Source: Semisulcospira habei
Taxonomy: Eukaryota > Mollusca > Gastropoda > Semisulcospiridae
Direction of reading: 5' to 3'
Assembly: GCA_036245525.1 (NCBI GenBank)
Contig: BTPG01000004.1
Span: 49,491,323 to 49,555,322 of the forward strand
DNA length: 64,000 bases
A program made the position numbers and the translations under genes. A model generated the notes under the pieces. It worked only from the letters and a program-made list of their open reading frames with translations. It ran no database searches and was not told where the DNA came from. How positions within the stretch are numbered: position 1 is the first letter of the stretch; each line of letters begins with the position of its first letter. Shown here in pieces: positions 22,391 through 32,269 of this stretch.

Positions 22391-22849
22391 ACGAACAACT
22401 AAAAGAGCCACAATTAATATAGATTGCACTGCACGATTCACCGTTAAAGTATACCTGAGTCGGCTCACTGGGTCGGCTATGTGCTTTTTATTTAATTTAC
22501 TACTTACTCTCTAAGTACTGTGCTGTTCTTTTTTGTTTTTTCATTCGCCTAAGATCTGAGTAAAATACTGACGTGAACGGCAAACGCGGCTACACGCATT
22601 ACCCACCTATTTCAATACCACAATAAGTCTTCTATGGCCATTGAAGAAAGGTAAAGCCACGCGACTGCTTATTTCAACACAGCTCTCAAGTGGTACTCCA
22701 GTGGTACTCCACCAAACACAATTTAATTAATTTTTTTTAAATTTTTTTTCCCCCCGCCCTGAGCATGCTGCTACCATGGAGTGGATGCACATTACAAGTG
22801 GACATCATCATCATCAATTTAAGAGACAAGTCAAGCGAATTAACCAATG

Positions 22850-22917
22850 TTAACCCTCGTGCACGCAGACACCAAAACTGTGAACCGTTTTGGTGGCTGC
22901 ATGCACTGGTGGGTTAA
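22850..22917. mobile_element. Family R TTAA mini-hairpin (68 bp)
   Basis: TTAA at 22850-22853 and 22914-22917. Arms CCCTCGTGCACGCAGACACC/GGTGGCTGCATGCACTGGTGGG pair with few mismatches around ACCAAAAC..GTTTTGGT. The element is a TTAA-bounded palindrome with nothing else in it. Confidence 0.75.
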
Positions 22918-23013
22918 ATACTGCCGTGTGCCCATCCTAAAGGACTAAGGTAAACACACCGTATTAACGTGGTGAGCTATTTCAGTACTGCAGTTCACCT
23001 TTATAGACCTAAT

Positions 23014-23217
23014 TCAACCCCTTCACTGCGGCGGGAAAAAAATCAGACAGCGGACAACTGCAAGAGGCATAGATCCTCATGAGCCCCCGCAACTGCGGGG
23101 GCTCATGAGGATCTATGCCTCTTGCTCCGACGCATGAGTTCCTTGGCTGTTGGTCGTTGAATTGAAAAAAAGATTAAAGACACAAAATGTGCGGCCAGTG
23201 GCAAGGAAGGGAGTTAA
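23014..23217. mobile_element. Family C TTAA element, copy 3
   Basis: Left end TCAACCCCTTCACTGCGGCG, right end GCAAGGAAGGGAG-TTAA. The perfect hairpin around 23060-23122 has arms GGCATAGATCCTCATGAGCC and a CCCCCGCAACTGCGGGGG apex. The right TTAA is shared with the family F element. Confidence 0.85.
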
Positions 23218-23267
23218 CTCATTCGAGACGTGCCGGCCCCGGAGGCGGCACGTCTCGAATGAGTTAA
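23214..23267. mobile_element. Family F TTAA mini-palindrome, copy 3 (54 bp)
   Basis: TTAA, CTCATTCGAGACGTGCCG, a GCCCCGG centre, then the complementary arm and TTAA. Almost a perfect palindrome from end to end. Confidence 0.85.
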
Positions 23268-23488
23268 AGTCAGACGCTCCTCGCAATACTACCAGACGAT
23301 GTACCTCGTCAAGAGCTTGTGGACAAGGATTAACACGGAACTTGGAGCGAAGTCTGGCTGAATGCCAAGCGAGAGTGACTGATCAACTCACTATCAGACT
23401 ACCGCGTGTACAATGGATTTGCCGCATTGCGACAGTCGATAATAACACAAGTTTAACCAAATTACTGACAGGGCACTGTGGACATATA

Positions 23489-23556
23489 GCTGCAAGGGGC
23501 TTAGATCCTCATGAGCCCCCGCATGCGAGGGGTCATGAGGATCTATGCCCCTTGCT
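23489..23556. repeat. Family C hairpin, copy 4
   Basis: Arms GCAAGGGGCTTAGATCCTC/GAGGATCTATGCCCCTTGC. Both arms have GGGGC/GCCCC where most copies have GAGGC/GCCTC. The apex is shortened (CCCCCGCATGCGAGGGG). Confidence 0.8.
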
Positions 23557-23884
23557 GGCTTCGTTCAAATCATGTGTTCACTCACGCACTTTGGCCATTA
23601 GGTCTCAGATGGTTTCAGCGATAACAGTTTTGTTAATTGGTGAAGGTTTTTAAAGACACACTTCCTAACACTTTCGCGGTCACAGGTTGTCTGAAGCTGT
23701 TGTCATTGATACAAGGGGCATCCCACGGAAAGAAATGCGAAGTCAACGTCCGCCTTTGACAATTAACATAGATTTCAGTGTGTGTGTGTCTGTGCTAACA
23801 ACTTTTCAGTCATGATAAAAAAACTAACAGAGGGAAATACACTTCGGATTAACTTCTTTAGCCCCCTTTAGCCCCTACCCACTA

Positions 23885-24240
23885 GACGTTTGTGGGTCTA
23901 CTGCCCAGAACATGCTGGAGTCCAAGGCAATGATCGAGCGGACACTGACCTCGCTGGTAAGGCAGAGGTCACACAGGGGCTGCGGATGGGCAGATCAGAC
24001 GTGGTGATAAATATAATAAACCTGAGAAAGTATTTCCAGGAACGGATCCAAGGGCAACACAGTCGATCGCGGGCTGCAGAGCATTACTATGGAGAAAGGC
24101 AGCGGGCGTTGGTCAGACGTGAAAGGATGTGATAGATCCATAGTAAACCAGACCAGTATTGGTACTATCTCGAAAGGAACTCTGGGAAGACTTCTGATGG
24201 TTGGGTGGAGCGCGTATCGACTTTTCCAAGCGCAGAGATC
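23885..24240 (+). pseudogene. RNase H-domain fragment of a retroelement
   Basis: The translation contains YCPEHAGVQGNDRAD, the C-terminal motif of RNase H (conserved H and D), then ERMIH-type sequence and TISKGTLGRLLMVG. Stops interrupt it near 24130. It is a remnant of a LINE or LTR element carrying RNase H; no RT remains next to it. Confidence 0.75.
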
Positions 24241-24274
24241 TCATGCTCATCTTGACTGAACTGAACAGCAAGAG

Positions 24275-24648
24275 AGGGATCGACCATCGTAATTCAAGGG
24301 TAGCGCCAGATTAGATCAGCCAATGTGGTACTACCCTTGAATTATCATGGTCGATCCATCTCCTGCAAGTGGAACTTAGTCGTTAACCCATTCATCCCTG
24401 ACGCACTACAGCGGGAGATGGGTCGACCATGATAATTCAAGGGTAGTGCCAGATTAGCTTGGCGCCTATCGGCGCCAAGCTAATCTGGCACTACCCTTGA
24501 ATTATCATGGTCGATCCATCTCCTGCAACAGGTGTATAGTCGTTAGATGACGCCTCCAAAATTTGGGAAATACGGCCGCCGGGCTGAATGGGTTAAGATG
24601 ACACCACTGAAATTTGAGAAATGCGGCCGTGGGGTTAAATGGGTGAAC
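24275..24648. mobile_element. Family B element, copy 7, interrupted by copy 8
   Basis: Left part 24275-24386 has a deleted hairpin (AATTCAAGGGTAGCGCCAG / ACTACCCTTGAATTATC) and stops at CTTAGTCG-TTAA. Its right part resumes at 24593 as TTAA-GATGACACCACTG and ends GGGGTTAAATGGG. Copies without an insert read AGTCGTTAGATGACGCC at this point. Confidence 0.8.
24383..24596. mobile_element. Family B TTAA element, copy 8 (214 bp, intact)
   Basis: TTAA at 24383-24386 and 24593-24596. Ends CCCATTCATCCCTGACGC and CCGGGCTGAATGGG. The hairpin has perfect 42-bp arms, 24425-24466 and 24471-24512, with loop TATC. It is nested inside copy 7. Confidence 0.9.
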
Positions 24649-24776
24649 GAGGACAATTTGTCCTCGTTAATCTGAAGCGTGTTTCTTTTTTGTTGTTGTT
24701 GTTTGTTTTGTTCTTGTCCATTATTTCATGTTATCCCACACGCTCGACAGTCACTATTTCACTACATTTCAGCGGT

Positions 24777-25160
24777 TTGACTCGTTTATCCCCGATACAC
24801 CACAGCAAGACATGGATCCTCACAGGCTAGCACTGGCAGAATTGTACACAAACCAAGGGGAAACACTCAGCGCTGGACAGACAAACAGTTAGATCCCCTG
24901 CCCCCGACTATCATTCACCCATTCGCCAGCCCACAGAGAAATCAGAGAAATACGCAGGTATAGAACAAGACGATCATCTACATGGATCGAGCATGATAGT
25001 TCAAGGGTGGTGCCAGAATAGCTTGGCGCCCGTAGGCGCCAAGCAATTCTGGCACCACCCTTGAACTATCATGCTCGACCTGTCTCTAGAATTGTAATAC
25101 AGTCCTTCAGAGGGCAATTTAAAAATTTGGGGATTTCGGCCCTCGGGTAGAAAGTGTTAA
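24777..25160. mobile_element. Family B TTAA element, copy 9, carrying an S repeat
   Basis: Ends CTCGTTTATCCCCGATAC and CCCTCGGGTAGAAAGTG-TTAA. About 24817-24980 is an insertion of the S repeat (CTAGCACTGGCAGAATTG; CGCCAGCCCACAGAGAAAT). The hairpin core (GTTCAAGGGTGGTGCCAG) is intact apart from one mismatch. Confidence 0.75.
24817..24980 (+). repeat. S repeat, copy 1
   Basis: Matches the 5' part of the tandem unit at 63288-64000: GGCTAGC.CTGGCAGAATTG, ACTCAGCGCTGGACA, GTTAGATCCCCTGCCCCCG. Origin unknown, possibly a SINE-like or non-autonomous element. Confidence 0.7.
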
Positions 25161-25354
25161 GTATGCTAGGCGAGGGTCGCACAACTACTGGTACAGAATA
25201 TTGACATGGTCGCGTGAAGGGAGGCAACAGCTGTTGAATATTTCACAAGAGCACAAAAAAGACACAAATCGAAGATTTTACAATTGTATAACACAGACCT
25301 GCACATCTTGATACTGGTCAGCCTCATTACATCGCGGTTAAAGGGGTGCTGAAT

Positions 25355-25566
25355 GTAACTCATTCTTCCCCGACACACCACAGCAAGACATGGATCGAGC
25401 ATGATAGTTCAAGGGTGGTGACAGAATAGCTTAGCGCCCGTAGGCGCCAAGCTATTCTGGCACCACCCTTGAACTATCACGCTCGACCTGTCTCTAGAAT
25501 TGTAATACAGTCCTTCAGCGGGCAACTTCAAAGTTTGTGGATTTCGGTCTTGGGGTAGAGTGTTAA
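25355..25566. mobile_element. Family B TTAA element, copy 10
   Basis: Left GTAACTCATTCTTCCCCGAC (TTAA mutated), right CTTGGGGTAGAGTG-TTAA at 25563-25566. Hairpin core GTTCAAGGGTGGTG with two arm mismatches. Confidence 0.8.
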
Positions 25567-25820
25567 TTTACATAGACTTGCAAAGAAGACTAAAGAAGAA
25601 GGAGGGTGGGGGGGGGGGGGGGGGGCCCAAAAAACAAGGCCTGGGGAACGAGGTCCCCGGGGGCGAGCCGATATCAGCCAGCGCGTCTTTCCGAGGACCT
25701 TTTGCTCACGTGGCACCCCCCCCCCCCACCCCCCGTGTGAGCTAGAGATCTGTGCCCGTCCTATCAGATAATGCTGTGCACCAGTAATACTGGGGATGAT
25801 ATGAATGAAAGGTACGCACA

Positions 25821-25853
<33 letters not shown>

Positions 25854-25866
25854 CTTTTTTCTGGTA

Positions 25867-26086
25867 GCACCCCTTCACTGTCGGGGAAAGGTGAACAAGA
25901 TCCAACTGCAAGAGACATAGATCCTCACGAGCCCCCGCATTTGCGGGGGCTCGTGAGGATCTGTGCCTCTTGCTGACACCACTTTGTTTGTCTATGATCC
26001 TTGCGCGGCTGAGGCTCTTTGGCTTTGGGTTGACAAAGATTTCAGAAACACAACCGGCTGTGTCCACTGGCAGTTAAAGGGGTTGA
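25867..26086. mobile_element. Family C element, copy 5
   Basis: Ends CACCCCTTCACTGTCG and CTGGCAGTTAAAGGGGTTGA. The hairpin at 25907-25973 has CACGAG/CTCGTG in both arms where most copies have CATGAG/CTCATG. A poly(T) run of about 30 precedes it at 25821-25855. Confidence 0.8.
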
Positions 26087-26089
26087 ACT

Positions 26090-26900
26090 GAAATACGATT
26101 TATGCCGGGACAACACCACACCACGGAATGAATCATACGCCAGATGAACTCGGGGTCACTATATGGCGTGGTTAGTGTTCGCCATGCCAGAGTGACCTCA
26201 GGGTCGATCTGACTTTGGCGAGGGTGCTGACTGACGTCTTACACCGGCTTGTCCTTACTTGTATATTGTACGTATTATATGAAGACCTGGTCTAGACGAA
26301 TCTGCTTCCGTGGGAAAATGACTAGCTACCTGTACAAGTCGCCGCACATAAAACCATGGCCTTCAATCATCATGAGTTACGCCCCCTTGACAATAATCAC
26401 TACGGTGCGAAGGCCATTGGGCCAACGCCGGTCGACCCGATAGCCTGTTGCGCATTGGACAGTAGCGTAGGAAGATATTTTTCAGTCGGGACCGGGGGTG
26501 GGGGGGGGGGGTGGTTGCCGCATTCTAATTTTTAAAAAATTCAAACGAACCCAGGGGGGGGGGGGGGTAGGGGCAGGCAGGGAGGGGGCGACTGACGTGG
26601 GCGATTGTCTAGTCTGCAAATCAGTGTCCAACCCATGAAAAAAAAAAGCTTTTTTTCCCCTTCTTTTTTCAGGAGAGGCGGCTGGCCAGGCGATAGGTGT
26701 CGACAAACAAGTCGGTATGTATATCCAGCCTCGAAAAGATTTTTTTAAAAAAAGAAGCAAAATATATAAAGTTATTTTTATAAAAATATTGGGGCGGGGG
26801 GGGGGGGGGGATAAGGGGGCAGGGTATACTCTGCCACCCCCATCCCGTTTATATTTTATTTGGGTGCGGGTGGGGGGGGGGGGGAGGCTCCCCCACCGCA
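26090..26900. other. No gene recognised; G/C homopolymers and a family E fragment
   Basis: Family E-like GCGAAGGCCATTGGGCC/GCCTGTTGCGCATTGG occurs at 26408-26456. Poly(G) runs lie near 26500, 26553, 26795 and 26872. No supported coding region. Confidence 0.5.
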
Positions 26901-26915
26901 CCCCCGTCATATGGA

Positions 26916-27005
26916 ACCCAGTGCGCAAAGGCCATCGGGCCGACATCGGCAGTCGTTGGCCCAGCGGCGACCGACATCAGCCCGATGGCCTTTTGCGCAT
27001 TGGGT
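26916..27005. mobile_element. Family E foldback element, copy 4 (90 bp)
   Basis: Ends ACCCAGTGCGCAAAGGCC and GGCCTTTTGCGCATTGGGT; the next inner words CATCGGGC/GCCCGATG are also paired. Confidence 0.8.
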
Positions 27006-27143
27006 CGGCTCCGGCATTCGCCACTGCGGCTGTGCGCAGCAGGAAACACGATATGCACGGGGTGGGCATGCCATGGGCGACCCACACTGATTGAAATCCC
27101 ATTAAACTTGGCATGCCGCGCTGTAGGCCTACTGTGTGTGTTT

Positions 27144-27205
27144 GTGCTGCTACTGGTCTTTGATTTCGGGCCATACACACTTCCAGACTAGCACATTCTT
27201 ATACT
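27144..27205. repeat. 62-bp segment duplicated at 27722-27782
   Basis: Starts TTGTGCTGCTACTGGTC and contains GATTTCGGGCCATACACAC. The second copy interrupts the SINE at 27483-28046. One base differs. Confidence 0.85.
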
Positions 27206-27482
27206 GTGGCATTAACTACATTGACAGTTTAACCCCCTTGTACATGCAGTCACCCCCCTACTGTTCAACACATAGTGGCCTGCCGGGCGATCGAGTTCTT
27301 ACTGATCGGCGAGACTCACAACCTCTGCGCCACCGCGTGTGCACAATGTGTATGCGGGTTAGCGGAGCACCTTGCTTCAGTTCAGTAGTGGCTGGCGCAG
27401 GACTCAAACTCACTTGTGCAACTAACCCTAGGTGCGCATGAAGGCGGGGTGCTTTTACTAATATTGTATGTGTGTGTATGGC

Positions 27483-28043
27483 GGGGAAGTCAGTGGCGCA
27501 GTGGTTAAGGCGTCTGCCTCCCAATGCCAAAGGTGCGAGGTTCGATACCGGGTTCCGGCGTTGGATTTTTCTCCTCTGGTGTCACCACCTGGGCAGTGGG
27601 CAGATGTTCACATCTGCACGGGACATAGACGACCCCGGCCCCCACGTGAGTCCGCTGCTGCCTTGCAGGCCTGGCCGCTTGGCTGCGGAAAGGCTAAGGG
27701 AGGAAACCCCTGACATCCCCGGTTTGTGCTGCTACTGGTCTTTGATTTCGGGCCATACACACTTCCAAACTAGCACATTCTAGCACAGGGCCAACGACTG
27801 CCGATGTCTCCGGGGAAGGCTTTTGAGCCAGAGACTAAGACAAGGACAGTCTGATATAAAACCTACGACCTAAGGACCTCGATGCCACCGTCCCAGCTTG
27901 CGACTAAACGAACCAAGGGTTTAATAAAGGGTGGGGCCAGTACTGCGCACACTGCACTCCACCAAAAAGCTCCACCGCGCAGGCTCTAGGCCTATAGAAA
28001 TCTTCGTTCCGCGCGAAGTCAAGCCATGATGATGATGATGATG

Positions 28044-28046
<3 letters not shown>
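27483..28046 (+). mobile_element. tRNA-headed SINE sharing both ends with the LINE at 36606-40706
   Basis: The head has a Pol III A box TGGCGCAGTGG (27493-27503) and a B box GGTTCGATACC (27539-27549), 35 nt apart, as in tRNA-derived SINEs. The body, to about 27990, matches the 5' region of the LINE (40276-40706 read on the minus strand). The last ~33 nt before the (ATG)n tail match the LINE 3' end at 36705-36736. A ~90-bp insertion at 27722-27810 contains the duplicated segment and a family E scrap. It does not encode protein. It is either a SINE mobilised by the LINE, or an internally deleted LINE. Confidence 0.8.
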
Positions 28047-28096
<50 letters not shown>

Positions 28097-28162
28097 TGTG
28101 TGTGTGTGTATGTGTGTGTTCGATTTTCCTCAGTTAATTTCATTAAAGCGACCAACTAATTT

Positions 28163-28236
<74 letters not shown>

Positions 28237-28245
28237 ACTGTGTGC

Positions 28246-28319
<74 letters not shown>
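28026..28319. repeat. (GAT)n-(TG)n-(TC)n-(TG)n compound microsatellite
   Basis: GAT run to 28046, TG run to about 28120, TC 28165-28234, GT 28247-28319. The sequence flanking the first TG run (TTTTCCTCAGTTAATTTC, ATTAAAGCGACC) recurs after the second, at about 28350-28379, so the block includes a partial duplication. Confidence 0.9.
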
Positions 28320-28320
<1 letters not shown>

Positions 28321-28717
28321 CACGGTATGTGTGTGTTGGTTTGTGTTTATTTTCCTCAATTATTTTCATTAAAGCGACCTACTTCAGGCAGGGTTAAATG
28401 TCCCCCAATAGTTGATTTTCCTGACATTCATGTTTTCAATTTCTCTTTTATTAAATGTGCGTCCGGCATGTCTTACACTATAATGCTGGACAAAAGGGCT
28501 AACTTGATTGTCGTAAAATGAAAGACTTTTTCTGATTTTCTTCTGCCTTATACGAAGGAGAGTTCATCATTTCCTTTACGCCCAAATGGCAGTGCGGAAA
28601 ACCTCTTGCGGGTAGGAGGCGGGTAGAAAAAGTATAAGAAGAGGCAAGACAACATTGATAACCGATAACCATTGTCACCCGAATTTTAGCCATCAAAGCC
28701 CATGGAACAGATCGTTT

Positions 28718-28878
28718 TAACCCATTTAGCCCCAACTGCAGGATGGGGTGGATTGAAGGCGCCAAGCTCATCTGGCACTACCCTTGAATTATCATGGTCT
28801 ACCCGTCTCCTGCAACTGGTACTATAAGTGACACTTTCAAAATTTGGGAAATGCGGCCGTGGGATTTAAATGGGTTAA
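28718..28878. mobile_element. Family B TTAA element, copy 11, left hairpin arm deleted
   Basis: Left end TTTAACCCATTTAGCCCC, right end GTGGGATTTAAATGGG-TTAA (28875-28878). The sequence passes from GGGTGGATTG straight into GGCGCCAAGCTCATCTGG. The right TTAA is shared with a family G relative, 28875-28959. Confidence 0.75.
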
Positions 28879-28959
28879 CGTACCCTTGACCGTAGCGCTG
28901 GCGGTGCGGCTGCAGGAATAGCCTCAGCAAATAGCGCTACCGACAATCAAATGGGTTGA
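28875..28959. mobile_element. Family G-related foldback element, copy 3
   Basis: Starts TTAACGTACCCTTGACCGTAG and ends CGCTACCGACAATCAAATGGGTTGA; partial arm pairing. Confidence 0.55.
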
Positions 28960-29057
28960 CAAAGTTATACCGTGCAAATATGTGTCGTGCAGAAAAAAGT
29001 TGAAACAAAAATATAACGCCTCATCACTGTCCTTACTGCCACAGCAAAATGCGTCAC

Positions 29058-29093
<36 letters not shown>

Positions 29094-29108
29094 CGTTGAA
29101 AAATATTC

Positions 29109-29200
29109 AGCCTTTGGCTGTCGGTAGCAGTTTTTGTCGCGGCGATGATTCCGGCAGGAATCATCGCGTCAAAAACCGTAACCCACAGCTAAATGGTTAA
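29109..29200. mobile_element. Family G TTAA foldback element, copy 4
   Basis: CTGTCGGTAGCAGTTTTTGTCG pairs with the right arm around GATGATTCC-GGCA-GGAATCATC. Right TTAA at 29197-29200. A poly(T) of about 30 lies at 29060-29090. Confidence 0.75.
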
Positions 29201-29424
29201 CAGTGATTGGACCGTTCAGCAGAAAAGACAACATGAACTGTGTTTTGTCGTTACAATTTAGTATTCAGATCCTTTCAGAGGCTTTCTCAGTCCTGCTGCT
29301 TCTTTGGTGGGATTCCATGTGCTTTATTTCGTACTGTAAACATTCGGGTTGGTAGATTCATGTCATGTCTTGCCTACGGAGCACCCGTAAGTATTTAAAC
29401 AGTCCAGGAAAGCAAATTTGTCGT

Positions 29425-29706
29425 CTGCTAGAGGCACGGATCCTGGTGAGCCCCTGCAGTTTGCAGAGGCTCACGAGGATCTATGACTCTTGCTTGGACA
29501 GAAAGAATCGACAGTTCAGATCTTTGTTACTCAGGCCTTGAGGTGATCGAGGTCTGGTGTTTGAGCAGCCCGGCAGTAAACTTTCAGTGCTCACGTGGCA
29601 TAGATCACAATCCGTCTAAGCTAGCAACTGGAATAGATCTTCATGAGCCCCTGCAAGCAGGGACTCACGAGGATCTATTCCACTTGCTAGCTTAGACAGA
29701 TTGTGA
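29425..29706. mobile_element. Pair of family C hairpins in tandem (copies 6 and 7)
   Basis: Copy 6 at about 29427-29490 has arms GAGGCACGGATCCTGGTGAG/CTCACGAGGATCTATGACTC. Copy 7 (29605-29706) keeps the core but extends into outer arms TCACAATCCGTCTAAGCTAG / CTAGCTTAGACAGATTGTGA, unlike any other copy. The flanking sequence (CAGATCTTTGTTACTCAGG and TAGATCATTGTTCCTCGGG) repeats about 195 bp apart, so the pair arose by tandem duplication. Confidence 0.75.
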
Positions 29707-30211
29707 CAATTTAGATCATTGTTCCTCGGGCTCCGCGTTGATCTTAGTTTTATTTTAACAGCCCAGCAGTGCACTTTTCATTTTCAAGGTGCATAGAGCT
29801 GGCTGCATCGGATTCGCTGACAAGGATCTATACCCCTCGCTTGCATAAAATGATCATTCTAGTTTTTAGCTCTGTGGTCATCTATCGGAGGAGGCAGTCG
29901 TCTCTGAAATGGCTTTCTGTGTTGGCCTTCGGATTGAAACAAAACACGTCTAACACTGGACTGACAGGCTTGCCCAGACTAAGCGAGTATCAAGAGGAAT
30001 GTCTCATTATTGCGGCTGCGTTGGTCACTATCGGATTATTTTTTCCTTGCATAATTTTGGTCGCAAATTGCATGCATGTGTGGAAGGAATCTGGACTGGA
30101 TGCATCCATGCACTGGTACACCGATTGAGACTGTAATTTGATTGGTGAAAAAGAGCGGGCGTGCGTCCTGGCTTTGCAACATAAGTTCCCTCTTGACCTT
30201 GCTTCACTCAC

Positions 30212-30425
30212 TCATCAAGTGTCAGCCCGGCACACCACAGCAAGACTAGTGATCGAGCATGATAGTTCAAGGGTGGTGCCAGAATAGCTTGGCGCCTATG
30301 GGCGCCAAGCTATTCTGGCACCACCCTTGAACTATCATGCTCTATTTGTCACTAGAATTGTAATACAGCCCTCTAGAAGGCAGCTTGAAATTTGGGGATT
30401 TCGTTCCTGGGGCAGAATGTGTTAA
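30212..30425. mobile_element. Family B TTAA element, copy 12
   Basis: Hairpin core GTTCAAGGGTGGTGCCAG with apex GGCGCC-TATG-GGCGCC and matching right arm. Right end CTGGGGCAGAATGTG-TTAA at 30422-30425; left end degraded. Confidence 0.8.
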
Positions 30426-30538
30426 AGTGACCTACTCCAGGTAGTAAAGGGTTAGTAAATCGCAATGTCTCCTCCATAACCGATCTCAGTATGTCCTACA
30501 ATAATGCTGGACAATAGGTCTAACTTCAATTATGAAGT

Positions 30539-30915
30539 TTAAGTGTATTACGCGTAAATCTGAAGACACATTTCAGCACCGTTCGTGTTCTTTATGCTTT
30601 AACGACGCACCTAATGAACGGCAGTTTGGACATGCAGCAAACACACATGCGTAATCGCACTTATTTATTCTGCACAACCGTTAGCGTGTCAATCTATTTT
30701 TTTTTTTTTTTTTTTTTTTAGCTGTTTCTCATACTGATACAGTTGTAATTATGCAACGGAATGGAGTCATTGTCAGGTTACTTGACATTAAGACGACCTA
30801 TGCTGAACTGGATTCTCCTATGTCTAAATGAAGGATAACTAGACGTGCGAGACGTTTCGTAACCGTCTGTTACAGAAGTGTTTATTTGAACAGTCACGGC
30901 GGTAGTGGACCTTCA
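30539..30915 (+). mobile_element. Family K element, copy 3 (377 bp)
   Basis: TTAA at 30539-30542; right end GGCGGTAGTGGACCTTCAA. The same length as copy 2. Contains a poly(T) run at 30697-30719. Confidence 0.7.
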
Positions 30916-31870
30916 ATGAAATGTAAAATTTTTAATGTAAAGTAATGCGCCGACATTGTTCCTTGCATCCACTTCAATTTTGCCTCCATTTGTGGCAGCA
31001 GCACAGTACGTGTGTGTTCAGTGGAGATTTACAATATAAATTGCACATTGTATTAAGTGAAAGACAGTGCAGCTCCAGATATGTAGTTACGGTCTGTTGT
31101 GTCACGTTTGTTTGGATTGTTGCTATGAAGCGTTGCTTGTAATACAAGAAGACGCAATAAACACTGAGATAAGAAGGGTACTCTATGTGATCATTTCGCG
31201 CTCTCAGAAGAGGTCCAACAGGTTTTGGCAGCCACGTACGAGTTACTTGTTCTTCATGCTGGTCTTTTTCGTTAACGAAGAGCTGCGTCAAGGACAAGTA
31301 GCCCATTTGAGGCTTCCGAAGCCTGTTGGGTAATTTGATCTTTTTTTCCCCGTCCACTTCAGTCTAGGCACTACTAGTATGTACTCTATATGCCACCCCG
31401 AAGCACAGGGCCGTCTATAACCGCGGGGAGTGATACGCGCATGCAATCACGCATGGACACAGAAATACAAACATCAGCTTGCGCACACACACGCACGCAC
31501 GCACACACTGACGCGCACGCACGCACGTAGTTCTGACACCTGCACCGGCACTGTGACACACCACTGAAACAGACACCCGCAATGTCAGCAGATTAGATTT
31601 TATTGCACTTGGTCTGCTTGCAGTCACAGTAAGCCTTCTTTCCATTGTCAAGTACGTTGCGTGCGTGATGAACTGAATAGGTGTACTTGTCTGCACACAA
31701 TGGCGGACTGATGTAACAATGCATACACTGACAAAACTCCACGTGTTCACGGACGATCATTCCGTAATATCAGTTGCCATTGTATTTTACAGTGCATTCC
31801 GTACCGTATATGCTCATTTTCTATCTTTGTTTTGAACTGCGGGATTTTTCAGTTGTTTAGAATGAGAATG
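30916..31870. other. No gene recognised downstream of the EF-hand gene
   Basis: Weak open frames on both strands lack motifs. A short CA/CG-rich run lies at 31485-31530. No splice-consistent exons found. Confidence 0.4.
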
Positions 31871-31962
31871 CGAGATATTTCCATTGTTTTAGACGCCGAA
31901 CGGGCGCATTTACACGAAGTGTAAAAATACGCCCGTTTGTCTAAAACAATGGAAATATCTCA
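31871..31962. repeat. Family P single-copy hairpin beside the gene's poly(A) site
   Basis: The arms pair over about 43 bp, including GAGATATTTCCATTGTTTTA, ACGGGCGCA and TTACAC, with a 4-nt loop and a few mismatches. No other copy in the window. It begins about 25 bp beyond the AATAAA of the EF-hand gene in transcription direction. Confidence 0.7.
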
Positions 31963-31987
31963 CAGTCCCATGCGAAACACTGGAAAG

Positions 31988-31993
31988 TTTATT
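31988..31993 (-). terminator. Poly(A) signal of the EF-hand gene
   Basis: AATAAA on the minus strand, 167 bases past the stop codon, and the first such hexamer after it. The 3' UTR would be roughly 180-190 nt, all within the terminal exon. Confidence 0.75.
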
Positions 31994-32159
31994 TGAAAAT
32001 TGTAGCACTTTGCAGGCTGTTAAACTATCATTGTGCACATGGCAGTCCTCGTACTGAGACGGTATAATAATGTTATGGCGTTGGCGCTGTGTAGGCTCGC
32101 TGGAAAGATCTGGGATGGCACGAGGTGGGTTGGCTGGCCTTTGGCAGCGGGTCTACGTT

Positions 32160-32188
32160 TTACTTGCTGCACACCGCTTTCAGGAATT
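32160..32188 (-). CDS. EF-hand gene exon 5 (last coding exon)
   Basis: 29 nt. It completes the split Glu codon at loop-4 position 12, then encodes FLKAVCSK and TAA. The acceptor is TTGCAG, immediately preceded by a (TG)37 run instead of a normal pyrimidine tract. The open reading, the phase match and the usual EF-hand C-terminal helix sequence support it. Confidence 0.85.
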
Positions 32189-32192
32189 CTGC

Positions 32193-32269
<77 letters not shown>

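Noticed and set aside
24170..24190. Possible last exon of the EF-hand gene (minus strand CCCAG then codons for EFLSR and stop)
   Set aside because: The sequence is part of an RNase H-type retroelement fragment on the plus strand, and the exon at 32160-32188 is closer and fits the EF-hand C terminus much better.
27492..27562. Genuine tRNA gene
   Set aside because: A and B boxes are present but no cloverleaf acceptor pairing could be made, and the same head occurs fused to a LINE at 40640-40706. It is a SINE head.
29769..30128. Possible small membrane protein (119 codons, hydrophobic stretch)
   Set aside because: No recognisable family, starts inside a decayed family C duplicate, no splice or promoter support.
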